NCBI GenBank assembly: GCA_035528375.1 | Contig: DATKYS010000030.1 | Span: 1-47,123 of the forward strand | Length of the DNA stretch: 47,123 bases | Direction of reading: 5' to 3' | Source of the DNA: a bacterium | Lineage (GTDB): Bacteria; RBG-13-66-14 | Shown here: piece after piece, positions 32,427-40,815 of the stretch | Layout of the letters: each line of letters begins with the position of its first letter | Position numbering within the stretch: position 1 is the first letter of the stretch | Program-made: the position numbers and the translations under genes | The notes under the pieces: generated by a model | What the model saw: only the letters and a program-made list of their open reading frames with translations | Told to the model about the DNA's origin: nothing | Database searches by the model: none

Positions 32427-32427
32427 C

Positions 32428-32580
32428 GGTCCCCCTCTCCCCGTGGGAGAGGGGATGGGGGTGAGGGCTACCTTATATCCCCTCCCCCCATTGGGGGGGA
32501 AGCGCGCTTACCGGTTAGGGTGAGGGGTGCAGCGTCCCCTCCCCCCTTTGGGGGGAGGGCAGGGAGGGGGGTTCATAATC
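32428..32580 (+). repeat. Repeat cluster reaching into the cutA 5' end
   Basis: Three palindromic units (ccctctccccgtgggagaggggatgggggtgagggc; cctccccccattggggggg; cctcccccctttggggggaggg). The last one covers the first possible start codons of cutA. Confidence 0.7.
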
Positions 32581-32901
32581 ACCGACACCAACCTCCGCTT
32601 CATCTACATCACCTGCGCCGACGCGGCCCAGGCGGAAAAAATCGCCCGCGCCCTCGTCGAAGAACGCCTCGCCGCCTGTGCCAACATACTCCCCGGCGTC
32701 CGCTCCATCTACCGCTGGAAGGGGAACATCGAGGAGGCGGAGGAGGTCGCGCTAATCGCCAAGACGCGGGCGGGGCTGGTGGATGCGCTCACCGAACGGG
32801 TCAAGGCCCTGCACTCCTACGAGGTCCCCTGCATCGTCGCCCTGCCCATCACGGGGGGGAATCGGGAGTTCCTGGCGTGGATTGAAGAGGAAACAGGTTA
32901 A
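32527..32901 (+). CDS. cutA: CutA1 divalent-cation tolerance protein
   Basis: A 124-residue CutA protein by the longest reading, a small trimeric ferredoxin-like protein implicated in divalent cation tolerance. Diagnostic features: F-I-Y-I-T-C-A-D-A-A-Q-A-E-K-I-A-R-A-L-V, E-R-L-A-A-C-A-N-I-L-P-G-V-R-S-I-Y-R-W-K-G, L-I-A-K-T-R and Y-E-V-P-C-I-V-A-L-P-I. No ATG precedes the conserved part. The candidates are GTG 32527 and TTG 32548, both inside a palindromic repeat, giving a Pro/Gly-rich N-terminus that is not part of the family. The native start appears to have been replaced by the repeat. Confidence 0.9.
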   Translation: MQRPLPPLGGGQGGGFIITDTNLRFIYITCADAAQAEKIARALVEERLAACANILPGVRSIYRWKGNIEEAEEVALIAKTRAGLVDALTERVKALHSYEVPCIVALPITGGNREFLAWIEEETG

Positions 32902-33059
32902 TGACATCTTCCGCCCCATCTGTAAAACCGATTTCGATACCTAGGGCCCGTTTGTAAAAATCTACGAGCATTTCTTTTCAGGTCTTGACTGGGCTGGGGT
33001 AGAAGTAGCATAGTTGTAGTTGTTTTATAGCTAAGAACTTTTTAACTTAAGGGGGTAAA

Positions 33060-35093
33060 GTGGATATTTCATATGAAGATCATAAGGGGTCCATTGTAAA
33101 CGAGGTTCTAAGAATTGTTGATGCGGATGACTTTGATGTAGAGGATGAATTTACAGCATTTAACTATCTTGTTGCTGAACTTTTTTCGAATGCTAGTCTA
33201 GATGATCAAATTATGGTAACTGATAAATCTAATGATCATGGTATAGATTTTTACTCTGTTATTGATGGTTCATACGAAATATTTCAGTGTAAATTTGCAG
33301 ATTCGGAAAAAATTGTTTCATCTCCATCACCACTGCATTTTAACAAAGAAGGAGTAGAAGATATTGAAAGGGCGTATAAATATATTTTGAGGATATCAGA
33401 TATAAAGAACGTTTCTCCCAAGGTTAAGCATTTGAGAGCTCAATTAACAGAAAACTACAACGACATTACGTTTAATCTATGTATTTTTGGCGATCTCACT
33501 AAAAGTGCTCTTGATATGTTTAACTCTATTAAAAAAGAGTATGAAGATGATCGCATTAAATTTAATCTATATACTTGGAAAGAAGTTATTTATGAGATAG
33601 TTAAGAGAGTATATATTAGTGATAAAGATATTAATTACACATTCAATATTTTTGATACACAAGTACTTAAGAAGCATAATTATTGTTATTTTCTAGCATA
33701 TGTAAAGGAATTTTATGATCTCTTTGAGCGTTATGGTTGGGCATTATTTGATCTGAATGTTAGATACGAACAAAAAAATTCTCCAGTAAACAAGGAAATT
33801 ATTAATTCACTAACACACAATAAAAGTATGAAAATATTTCACCACCTTAACAATGGAATATTAATACTTTGTGATAACTATACTAAATCAAATGATGATA
33901 GTAAGGTTACTATAAATGGATTACATATAATAAACGGCTGTCAGACAGTTAGATCAATTGGCAGGGCTTATGATAAAATTGTGGGTGATGATAGCAAACG
34001 TAGCACATTTGTTGAAAGTTGCTTTGTACAGGTTAAAGTAATTAGAAAAGATAGCAGCATTTCTGACATGTTGGATGATATTATAATATCTACAAACTAT
34101 CAAAATGAAATGTCAACAAGAAATTTAAAATCTAATACAAATGAGCAACTTCAAATTAAATCGATGTTTGATTCTTTAAAGCATAAGTGGTTTTATCAAA
34201 GAAAAGATGGCGAATTCGATAGCCTAAGAAATGATCCAAGAATTGGTAGCAGAAGTTTCAAGGTTTCAAATTATTTAAGCCGGAAAGGAAATGCTTATCG
34301 TATGGTTGATAATAATGATTTAGCTAAAGCTTGGGCATCTCACATAGGATTATCACACATGATAAGCATGAATAAAAAAATATTTGACGATAGAATATAT
34401 ACGAATATCTTCAAGGCAAAGCCAACAGAAAAATTATGGCTTACTATTCAAGATCCGCAAGGAATTGTAGAGCTTGATGATGATGAGTTGTTTGATTATA
34501 GTGGATTGCCAAAAGCTGAGGAATATCTGCTTTCTTATTTAGTGTTACAATTTATAAATAAATATACACCTTCTTCGTCTAAAAACAGAGAAAATGCCCT
34601 GGCGCGTGCAAGTAAAAAAACTATTTCAAAAGAGGAAAGGGATGCATATTTAGTTACAGATGATGAATATATGGTAACAAACATGATATTGAATAGTAAA
34701 GAGATTTTTGCGCAAATGTATTCAGCTATACTTGGCCAGAAGTATGGACGAACGTTTAGCACATATCGTAAATTGTGCTCATATAAAACAAATAAGCAAT
34801 TGTTTGAAAATCCGGATTTTAAAAAATACGTACAGACCTTAGAACCTAATTTAGAAAATATATTGTGGATGATCTATGAGTTTGTCAAATATGTGTATAA
34901 ACAAATTTACATTGAAGTGAAGGCCGATTACTTAGGTGCTCCGAGAAGGAAGGCATATTTGGGGAGCAAAAAATTTATTCTAAGAATTAAGGGGAAGATT
35001 GACGATCTTAATAATGAAAATAATTTTAAGGAATTGCTCCGTGGTTGGAAGAAAAATGATTCTTCGTTCATTGATAGTCTTCCAACCATATAG
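33060..35093 (+). CDS. AIPR-family putative phage-defence protein with restriction-endonuclease-like N-terminus
   Basis: A 677-residue protein whose base composition (around 30% GC) contrasts sharply with both neighbours, so it is very likely acquired. The N-terminal 150 residues look like a PD-(D/E)xK nuclease domain: D-H-G-I-D-F (G61-I62-D63) and Y-E-I-F-Q-C-K (Q76-C77-K78) are the expected catalytic pairs. The middle, about residues 215-320, matches the AIPR family (abortive infection phage resistance): [24 protein letters not shown], and [19 protein letters not shown] 33060 follows GGGGGTAAA. It is alone: no methylase or toxin-antitoxin partner is adjacent. Confidence 0.85.
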   Translation: MDISYEDHKGSIVNEVLRIVDADDFDVEDEFTAFNYLVAELFSNASLDDQIMVTDKSNDHGIDFYSVIDGSYEIFQCKFADSEKIVSSPSPLHFNKEGVEDIERAYKYILRISDIKNVSPKVKHLRAQLTENYNDITFNLCIFGDLTKSALDMFNSIKKEYEDDRIKFNLYTWKEVIYEIVKRVYISDKDINYTFNIFDTQVLKKHNYCYFLAYVKEFYDLFERYGWALFDLNVRYEQKNSPVNKEIINSLTHNKSMKIFHHLNNGILILCDNYTKSNDDSKVTINGLHIINGCQTVRSIGRAYDKIVGDDSKRSTFVESCFVQVKVIRKDSSISDMLDDIIISTNYQNEMSTRNLKSNTNEQLQIKSMFDSLKHKWFYQRKDGEFDSLRNDPRIGSRSFKVSNYLSRKGNAYRMVDNNDLAKAWASHIGLSHMISMNKKIFDDRIYTNIFKAKPTEKLWLTIQDPQGIVELDDDELFDYSGLPKAEEYLLSYLVLQFINKYTPSSSKNRENALARASKKTISKEERDAYLVTDDEYMVTNMILNSKEIFAQMYSAILGQKYGRTFSTYRKLCSYKTNKQLFENPDFKKYVQTLEPNLENILWMIYEFVKYVYKQIYIEVKADYLGAPRRKAYLGSKKFILRIKGKIDDLNNENNFKELLRGWKKNDSSFIDSLPTI

Positions 35094-35122
35094 TTACATA
35101 CTGTAAAAGTAGGGGTTTAAGT

Positions 35123-36370
35123 ATGACATCGCTCCGTTCCTTCGACCCTGAGATTGCCGATGCCATAGCCGGCGAGATTAAGCGCCAGGCGGAAGGCATC
35201 GAGCTCATCGCAAGTGAAAACTTCGTCAGCATCCCCGTCCTCGAAGCGATGGGCTCCGTGATGACCAACAAGTACGCCGAGGGCTACCCCGGCAAGCGGT
35301 ACTACGGCGGCTGCGAGTTCGTGGACGAGGCGGAGCGCCTGGCGCGCGACCGGGCCAAGGAGCTTTTCGGGTCCGAGCGCGCCAACGTCCAGCCGCATTC
35401 GGGCACCCAGGCCAACATGGCGGTCTTCTTCGCCTGCTGCGACCCCGGCGACACGGTGATGGGCCAGTCGCTCACCCACGGCGGGCACCTGTCGCACGGC
35501 CACCCGGTGAACTTCTCCGGCCGCTTCTATCACGTGGTCCAGTACGAGGTACACCCGGAAACCCACCGGCTGGACTACGACATGATCCGCGACGTGGCGA
35601 AGCAGTGCAAGCCGAAGATGATAATGTCGGGCGCCAGCGCCTACCCGCGGTTCATCGACTTCGCGGCCTTCCGCTCGATTGCCGACGAGGTGGGGGCGAA
35701 GCTGGTGGCGGACATCGCGCACATCGCGGGGATGGTGGCGACCAAGCTGCACCCGGACTCGATTCCCTACGCGCACTACACGACGACGACGACGCATAAG
35801 ACGCTTCGCGGCCCGCGCGGGGGGCTCATCCTCACCGACAAGGACAACTACAGCGCGCTGCAGAAGAACGTCTTCCCGGGCATCCAGGGCGGCCCGCTGA
35901 TGCACGTCATCGCGGCCAAGGCCGTGGCGCTCAAAGAGGCGCTCCAGCCCGAGTTCAAGGTCTACCAGCAGCGGATATTGGACAACGCCAAGGCCCTCGC
36001 AAATTACCTGATGGAGGAGGGTTTCACGCTGGTCACCGGCGGGACAGACAACCACCTGATGCTCCTGGACATGCGCTCGAAGGGGCTGACGGGGAAGGAC
36101 TTCGAGGAGGCGCTGGAGCGGGCGGGCATCACCGTCAACAAGAACACCATCCCCTTCGACCCGGAGAGCCCCTTCGTGACCTCGGGGGTGCGGGTGGGGA
36201 CGCCGGCGGTGACGACGCGGGGCTTCGGCGACGCGGAGATGAAGCGCATCGCGGGGTGGTTCGGTCGCGTGGCCGCCGACCACACGAACGAGGATTTGGC
36301 TGCCAAAATCAAGGGCGAGGTCCGGGAGCTGTGCAAGGGTTTCCCGCTCTACGCCGAGCTGAAGGTCTAG
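35123..36370 (+). CDS. glyA: Serine hydroxymethyltransferase
   Basis: A 415-residue PLP enzyme converting serine and tetrahydrofolate to glycine and methylene-tetrahydrofolate. The N-terminal [11 protein letters not shown] and [13 protein letters not shown] are hallmark motifs, and the PLP lysine is in [15 protein letters not shown] (about residue 228). Full length. The start lies only 30 bases after the AIPR gene, so the island occupies the place where glyA's own promoter would be expected. Two terminators follow. Confidence 0.97.
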   Translation: MTSLRSFDPEIADAIAGEIKRQAEGIELIASENFVSIPVLEAMGSVMTNKYAEGYPGKRYYGGCEFVDEAERLARDRAKELFGSERANVQPHSGTQANMAVFFACCDPGDTVMGQSLTHGGHLSHGHPVNFSGRFYHVVQYEVHPETHRLDYDMIRDVAKQCKPKMIMSGASAYPRFIDFAAFRSIADEVGAKLVADIAHIAGMVATKLHPDSIPYAHYTTTTTHKTLRGPRGGLILTDKDNYSALQKNVFPGIQGGPLMHVIAAKAVALKEALQPEFKVYQQRILDNAKALANYLMEEGFTLVTGGTDNHLMLLDMRSKGLTGKDFEEALERAGITVNKNTIPFDPESPFVTSGVRVGTPAVTTRGFGDAEMKRIAGWFGRVAADHTNEDLAAKIKGEVRELCKGFPLYAELKV

Positions 36371-36392
36371 CCGTTTTGTGGCATAAAAAAAG

Positions 36393-36412
36393 GCCGCCTT
36401 CGGGCGGCTTTT
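36393..36412 (+). terminator. Rho-independent terminator of glyA
   Basis: GCCGCC-TTCG-GGCGGC stem-loop followed by TTTT, with an A-run on the left side. Confidence 0.75.
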
Positions 36413-36450
36413 CCGTTTCTGCGCGGAGGGGGGACGGCTTCCCGGTTTAC

Positions 36451-36480
36451 AAAAAAGGGCCGCCCGCGAGCGGCTTTTTT
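36451..36480. terminator. Second, bidirectional terminator
   Basis: GCCGC-CCGCGA-GCGGC stem flanked by six A residues and six T residues; it lies between glyA and the convergent lipoprotein gene, touching the latter's stop codon. Confidence 0.7.
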
Positions 36481-37045
36481 AATAGAGGTCGAATGAGACT
36501 AATGTTCCGTCTATCATGTTTATCTCGACCCGCGCTAATTTGTCGAACGTCGGGTTGAAGAGGGTAATCCGCGCATCCGAACTGTACTCGCCGCAGAAGG
36601 CCTCGAATCCGTAACAAACGTCGTCCTCACGTCCAGTGATGTAGCGGTAGCAGTACCGCCCCAGCTCGAGCCAGTCCGCGAGATCGGCGGAGGTGTAGGT
36701 GAACGATATATCGTAGCTGTGATAATTTTCGTCCTCCATAACGGTGGTGCTTCCGTCGGGGTGGACGACGATGCGGACCAGGATGTCGGGGTCGTTGTAC
36801 CAGAAGCGCCAGTAGGGGTGCTGGACACCGCCGTAGAGGAAGCCCTGGATGTCGAGGTATGTGGCCTCGACCCTGAACATGACAAGGCTCTGGTCGTAGA
36901 AGTCCGCAATGACTCCGTCGGCAATGGTCCGCGCCCAGTCCAGGTCGCCCCCCTCAGTCGGGGTGACCTCGGTAAACGTGCTGCACCCAGCGAGGGCGAA
37001 GCCGACGATCAATGGGGGCAGCAACTTCTTGATGAAGGGTTTCAC
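36479..37045 (-). CDS. Lipoprotein, tandem paralog 2
   Basis: A 188-residue lipoprotein with lipobox A-L-A-G-C (Cys about residue 21) and GTG start. Its GTG overlaps the TAG stop of the upstream paralog (TAGTG), so translation is coupled. The mature domain shares a pattern with its neighbour: W-A-R/S-x-I-A-x-x-x, Y-L-D-I-x-G, V-x-I-V-H-P-D-G-S/R and Y-x-x-x-T-G-x-x-D-D-V-C-Y, ending in F-x-x-Y. No known family was recognised. Confidence 0.7.
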   Translation of the reverse strand: MKPFIKKLLPPLIVGFALAGCSTFTEVTPTEGGDLDWARTIADGVIADFYDQSLVMFRVEATYLDIQGFLYGGVQHPYWRFWYNDPDILVRIVVHPDGSTTVMEDENYHSYDISFTYTSADLADWLELGRYCYRYITGREDDVCYGFEAFCGEYSSDARITLFNPTFDKLARVEINMIDGTLVSFDLY

Positions 37046-37608
37046 TAGTAGAAGTTGAATCCCGTTATTTCGCCGGTTTGGGCAAGGAGATACGCCACGG
37101 CCAACCTTTCAAGATCAACATCATAAAGGCCGACCGCTACTAAATCGCAATTATCCATTTCCTCTTCACACCAGCAGTTCATTACATAGCAGACGTCGTC
37201 CGTCAGGCCGGTTAACTCCCGATACACGCGAGAGGCGGTCCGCAGCCACGAGGCGACGGCCTCGGAGCTGTACGTTGAATTTAGCGGAGATGCACCGTAG
37301 CCGTCAAACTCGAAGATGGAATACCGGCCGTCGGGGTGGATGATGACCCACAGCAACGTGTACGAGCCGTCGGAGTAGTACACGTCCCACTCGGGGAAGG
37401 GTATATCCTCGTACAGGTCGCCTGAAATATCCAGGTATTCGGCGCCAAAGGACGACACGTACCAGTGCTCGCCGTAGGCCAGGTCCACGGCGTCGCGGGC
37501 GATGGCACTGGCCCAGTCCCAGCCGGTGAGCCCGCCGTCCGCGCCGACGCCCAGGTCACACGCCAGCGCCATGAGCCCCACGAGCACGATGAGCCGGGTG
37601 ATGCGCAT
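37045..37608 (-). CDS. Secreted protein, tandem paralog 1
   Basis: A 187-residue exported protein with a short signal (MRITRLIVLVGLMALACDLG) whose cysteine could be lipidated (L-M-A-L-A-C). It shares with the next gene the motifs Y-L-D-I-S-G-D-L-Y, V-I-I-H-P-D-G-R-Y and Y-R-E-L-T-G-L-T-D-D-V-C-Y-V-M, so the two are a tandem duplication. Cysteines in the second half are more numerous here (C-Y-V-M-N-C-W-C). Function unknown. Confidence 0.7.
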   Translation of the reverse strand: MRITRLIVLVGLMALACDLGVGADGGLTGWDWASAIARDAVDLAYGEHWYVSSFGAEYLDISGDLYEDIPFPEWDVYYSDGSYTLLWVIIHPDGRYSIFEFDGYGASPLNSTYSSEAVASWLRTASRVYRELTGLTDDVCYVMNCWCEEEMDNCDLVAVGLYDVDLERLAVAYLLAQTGEITGFNFY

Positions 37609-37679
37609 CGAATCCCCCAGAAGATTTCAACAGGTATTATAATCAACCTCCGGGTGCTACGCAACGGATAACTCATCTG

Positions 37680-38195
37680 ATGCACGTACCAACTGAAAGC
37701 TACATCGCCCTGGACGTGGAGACCACGGGGCTGGACGCGGGGCTGCACCGGGTGGTGGAGATAGCCCTGGTGCGCTTCGAGTCCGGCGTCGAGACGGACG
37801 CCTGGAGCAGCCTGGTCAACCCGGGGTGCAACATCCCGCCGGATGCGACGGCGATTCACGGGATAAGCGACCGCGACGCGGCCGGTGCGCCGACCTTCGC
37901 CGCGCTCGCCCCCGTCGTCGCCGGGCGGATGGCCGGGTTTCCGCTCCTGGCCTACAACGCCCCCTTCGATTTCGGTTTTTTGCAAATCGAGATGGCCCGC
38001 GCGGGGAGGACGATTCCGCCGCTGGCCGCCTGGTTGGATCCCCTGCCGTTGGCGCGGGCCAGGCTCTCCTACGGCCGGGCGACGCTGGAGATCGCCTGCC
38101 GCGAGTTCGGCATCCCCCTGCCTCGGGCGCACCGGGCAGCCGCCGACGCGCGGGCGGCGGGGCTCCTGTGGCTCAAGCTCACCGGGGCTAATTGA
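37680..38195 (+). CDS. DnaQ-like 3'-5' exonuclease domain protein
   Basis: A 171-residue DEDDh exonuclease, like the proofreading epsilon subunit of DNA polymerase III. Exo I is A-L-D-V-E-T-T-G-L (Asp about residue 11, Glu 13). Exo II is L-A-Y-N-A-P-F-D-F-G-F-L (about 95-106), and Exo III is R-A-H-R-A-A-A-D-A-R-A (His about 146, Asp about 151). H-G-I-S-D-R-D follows the usual I-H-G-I motif. It is shorter than standard epsilon and lacks a polymerase-binding tail, so it could be a stand-alone RNase T- or DnaQ-like nuclease. Confidence 0.9.
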   Translation: MHVPTESYIALDVETTGLDAGLHRVVEIALVRFESGVETDAWSSLVNPGCNIPPDATAIHGISDRDAAGAPTFAALAPVVAGRMAGFPLLAYNAPFDFGFLQIEMARAGRTIPPLAAWLDPLPLARARLSYGRATLEIACREFGIPLPRAHRAAADARAAGLLWLKLTGAN

Positions 38196-38316
38196 GACTC
38201 TGTCGGGATGAAATTCCGTACTCGACCGTCTATACTGCGTTGACCGGTGGGTATGGGAACCTCCCCACCGACCGTCGGCCCCGGGGCTCCCCCTCACGTG
38301 AGACAAGGAGACTGCG

Positions 38317-38394
38317 ATGGACGGCCTCTTCGGGATTCTCGGCATCGAGCACGAGCGCCGGCCCTTCCGGTCGGGACGAGTTGGGGCCCGGTAA
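38317..38394 (+). CDS. 25-residue micro-ORF with its own ribosome binding site and terminator
   Basis: ATG 38317 follows AAGGAG (38305-38310) at good spacing and encodes 25 residues (MDGLFGILGIEHERRPFRSG and a short tail). A strong terminator lies 20 bases after its stop, and no longer frame competes. It may be a leader peptide, a small protein, or a chance frame; composition gives no clue. The surrounding gap (38196-38536, 341 bases) holds nothing else except the terminator and promoter listed next. Confidence 0.35.
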   Translation: MDGLFGILGIEHERRPFRSGRVGAR

Positions 38395-38413
38395 GCCTGA
38401 GCGGTTGGCTCGA

Positions 38414-38440
38414 GGGTGGTCCGCGGACCGCCCTTTTTTT
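38414..38440 (+). terminator. Strong Rho-independent terminator
   Basis: GGGTGGTCC-GC-GGACCGCCC hairpin (one G-T pair) followed by seven T residues, isolating the next transcription unit. Confidence 0.8.
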
Positions 38441-38456
38441 AGCCCGCCGGTCGCGG

Positions 38457-38485
38457 TTGACACACCGCATTTCGGTGCATAGACT
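38457..38485 (+). promoter_or_regulatory. Sigma-70-like promoter with an inverted repeat in the spacer
   Basis: TTGACA, 17-base spacer, TAGACT. The spacer is almost filled by CACCG-CATTT-CGGTG (38463-38477), a perfect five-base inverted repeat between the -35 and -10. This is where a repressor would block polymerase. It is not an NrdR box by sequence. Confidence 0.55.
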
Positions 38486-38536
38486 TGGACCGCCTCCGCC
38501 GAAGGAGTTTTACTGGATCATCTGCCCCTGACACTC

Positions 38537-40444
38537 TTGAAGCTGCGCGACGGTCGCCTGGTTCCCTACGACAAGGAACGGGTCTCGGCCCAGGTGATGG
38601 CCGCCGCCCAGGCCGTCGGCATGGAGGACCCCCTCTGGCCCGCCGAGGTGGCCGAGGCGGTCACGCTCTACCTGCGGCGCAAGACCGCCACCGGCGTCCC
38701 CACCGAGGAGCAGCTCGAGGACGCCGTGGTGAAAATCCTGCTGCGCACGGGCCATGTGGACATGGCGAAGGCCTACGTCCTCTACCGCAGCCAGCGGCGG
38801 CTGGAGGAGGCCCAGGTCTTCGATCATCGCCTGACGACCCACCAGCTCGACCTGTTGGAGACCAACGAGGGGTCCATCCTGGTGCGGGACCTCTCGGGGG
38901 AGCTCTTCCCCTGGTCGCGCCAGGGGCGTATCTCGGCCATCGTCATCAACTCCGGCCTCGACCCGTCCATCGCCGAGCAGCTCGTCCTGGAGGTCGAAAA
39001 GATGCTCCGCGAGGCCAAGCTGTTTCCCGTTCCACTTCCCGTCATCCTCTCCCTCCACGCCCTGAAGCTCATCGAGCTTGGCGCCGGCTCCTACGCGGAC
39101 ATTGATCCGGTGGCGGTGCCGGCCCAGCTCGTCCGGAGTGCGCTCACCCAGGGGCGTATCGAGGACCGGACGCCCCGGGAGGCCGTCGAGACCTCCGGCG
39201 GCTACATCGTCGGGCAGTACGCCGTCTCCAACGTGTATCCCAAGTCGGTCCGCTACGACCACTACCACGGCAGCCTGCAGATTCGGTCCCCCCAGATGGT
39301 CAACCGCTTCCTCTCGGCCGGGTGGAGCCCGGAGGTGGGCCCGGAAATCGGTCTGGGGAGCTACACCACGGAGAGATGGCTGGAGCTGATGAGCCTGCCG
39401 GACCGCCTGGCACCCTATTTTTCCCGGATGGAGCTCCCGCGGTTCGACGTCCTCCTGGCGCGGCTGGGAGCCGGTTCCGGGATGGTGGACCTCGACGTCG
39501 CCGCCATGCTGGGGTTGCGTTTCTGGCCGTCCTCTACGGAGCGCCTGGTCATCGGCCTCGGCGCCGGGCTGGACACCTCGTCCGACCTCGCCGCTTACTC
39601 CCTGACCGTCGCCGGGCTGGTGGACCGTATGGACCGGCGGGTCGAGCTGGTAGTCGAGGTGGGGGAATCCTCCGACGAGGGATTCGTCGCAAAACTGGTG
39701 GAGGCCTCCGGGCGGGCGTGCCTGCGCTTCACCCGCCCCCGCGAGGTGCAACCTACGCCGAAGGCCGGGGCGGGGGACGTGCTCCGCAGCCCCGTGGCGA
39801 GCCGGGTGGCGGTCAACCTCCGGCGCGTCTCCACCTCCGGCGCGGGCAAGGCGGACCAGTTGGGAATCGAGGTCATCGGCCACGCCCTGGAGGCGGCCCG
39901 GGTGAAGGCCGATTTCCTGCGGTCGGTGGCCGGACGGCGCTCGTCCGGGGTGCTCGGAGGGCTGGTGGACGGCCTGGGTCTCGACTGGGTGAGCGCGGCG
40001 GCGGGAGTGGCGGAGCTCGAGCTCTTCGGCCTGGACACGGCCGTCTTCGAGCTGACCGGCGACTGGCCCTCCGGGAACCCGGAGTCGGCAAAACTCCTCG
40101 GGCGACTGGCGAGGAAGCTGGTCCGGGCGGCCCGTGATTTTTCCGAGAAGCTGGGGCTGACCCTCGTCGTCCGCGCCGGTGTGGACCCCGCTCTCGAGGG
40201 CTTCTTCGGGATGCTGGATCAGGTGGTGCTCGGCCTCCCGGCGCCGCCGCCATCGCTTTTCACCCTCTCGCCTGACGCGGCGCACCTCTTCCGCGGGCCC
40301 TACGCCCCGGCCTGGCCCGACGACGTGTCCGTGGAGCTCTGGACCGTCCTGGACCCGGAGTCGGCCCTGGCTTGCATTCGGACCGCCCTCGACGCCGGGG
40401 CGTCGTCGGTTTTCGTTCAGAAGGGCAACCCATGTATCTCTTGA
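38537..40444 (+). CDS. Degenerate class III ribonucleotide reductase (NrdD) paralog with ATP-cone
   Basis: A 635-residue protein. Residues 1-90 are an ATP-cone (K-L-R-D-G-R-L-V-P-Y-D-K-E-R-V, then A-K-A-Y-V-L-Y-R-S-Q-R). A second cone-like segment follows (about 110-175), then a diverged NrdD body: Q-Y-A-V-S-N-V-Y-P-K-S-V with H-G-S-L-Q-I-R-S-P where NrdD has G-D-I-H-I-H-D-L, and later R-V-A-V-N-L-R-R-V-S where NrdD has V-x-I-N-L-P-R-I. Only three cysteines exist (about residues 395, 613, 633), so the N-terminal catalytic cysteine is missing; the C-terminal zinc cysteines and R-V-x-G-Y glycyl-radical loop are absent too. It is thus probably inactive as a reductase. Start: TTG 38537, or CTG 38513, which has GAAGGAG five bases upstream. 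Overlaps queD. Confidence 0.75.
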   Translation: MKLRDGRLVPYDKERVSAQVMAAAQAVGMEDPLWPAEVAEAVTLYLRRKTATGVPTEEQLEDAVVKILLRTGHVDMAKAYVLYRSQRRLEEAQVFDHRLTTHQLDLLETNEGSILVRDLSGELFPWSRQGRISAIVINSGLDPSIAEQLVLEVEKMLREAKLFPVPLPVILSLHALKLIELGAGSYADIDPVAVPAQLVRSALTQGRIEDRTPREAVETSGGYIVGQYAVSNVYPKSVRYDHYHGSLQIRSPQMVNRFLSAGWSPEVGPEIGLGSYTTERWLELMSLPDRLAPYFSRMELPRFDVLLARLGAGSGMVDLDVAAMLGLRFWPSSTERLVIGLGAGLDTSSDLAAYSLTVAGLVDRMDRRVELVVEVGESSDEGFVAKLVEASGRACLRFTRPREVQPTPKAGAGDVLRSPVASRVAVNLRRVSTSGAGKADQLGIEVIGHALEAARVKADFLRSVAGRRSSGVLGGLVDGLGLDWVSAAAGVAELELFGLDTAVFELTGDWPSGNPESAKLLGRLARKLVRAARDFSEKLGLTLVVRAGVDPALEGFFGMLDQVVLGLPAPPPSLFTLSPDAAHLFRGPYAPAWPDDVSVELWTVLDPESALACIRTALDAGASSVFVQKGNPCIS

Positions 40445-40815
40445 CCGTTACGGGAAGCTTTTCCTCGGCCCACGCGCTGCGGGGCTACGGCGGTCCCTGC
40501 GAGCGACTCCACGGCCACAACTGGCGGGTCGAGGTGACCGTTTCCGCACCTCAGCTCGATGGGCAGGGGCTAGCCATTGACTTCAGGGTGCTCCGGGAGC
40601 ACCTGGGGAAAATTTGCGACCGGCTCGATCACCGATTCCTGAACGAGCTGGAGCCCTTCGACCGGCTCAACCCCACCAGCGAGATTTTGGCGAAATACCT
40701 GGCCGGGGAGCTTGAGTCGAGCTTGAAGGGCGCCGACGCGCCGGTCCGGGTACACGAGGTCCGCGTTTGGGAATCCGAGGGTGCCTCGGCCGCGTGGCGG
40801 AACGAGGAATCGTAA
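40432..40815 (+). CDS. queD: 6-carboxy-5,6,7,8-tetrahydropterin synthase QueD
   Basis: A 127-residue PTPS/QueD enzyme making CPH4 from dihydroneopterin triphosphate, the second step to preQ0 and queuosine. Zinc histidines are in F-S-S-A-H-A-L and L-H-G-H-N-W. The catalytic cysteine sits in C-E-R-L-H-G-H, spaced as in QueD, and R-L-D-H-R-F-L-N plus the final V-W-E-S-E-G-A complete the active site. Its ATG lies inside the end of the NrdD-like gene (13-base overlap), and its TAA overlaps the queC ATG by one base (TAATG). Confidence 0.9.
   Translation: MYLLTVTGSFSSAHALRGYGGPCERLHGHNWRVEVTVSAPQLDGQGLAIDFRVLREHLGKICDRLDHRFLNELEPFDRLNPTSEILAKYLAGELESSLKGADAPVRVHEVRVWESEGASAAWRNEES

Noticed and set aside
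38510-40285. A 591-codon open frame on the minus strand opposite the NrdD-like gene
   Set aside because: It is the usual antisense shadow of a GC-rich gene: Arg/Gly/Pro/His-rich, no motif, no ribosome binding site, while the plus frame has clear family motifs.
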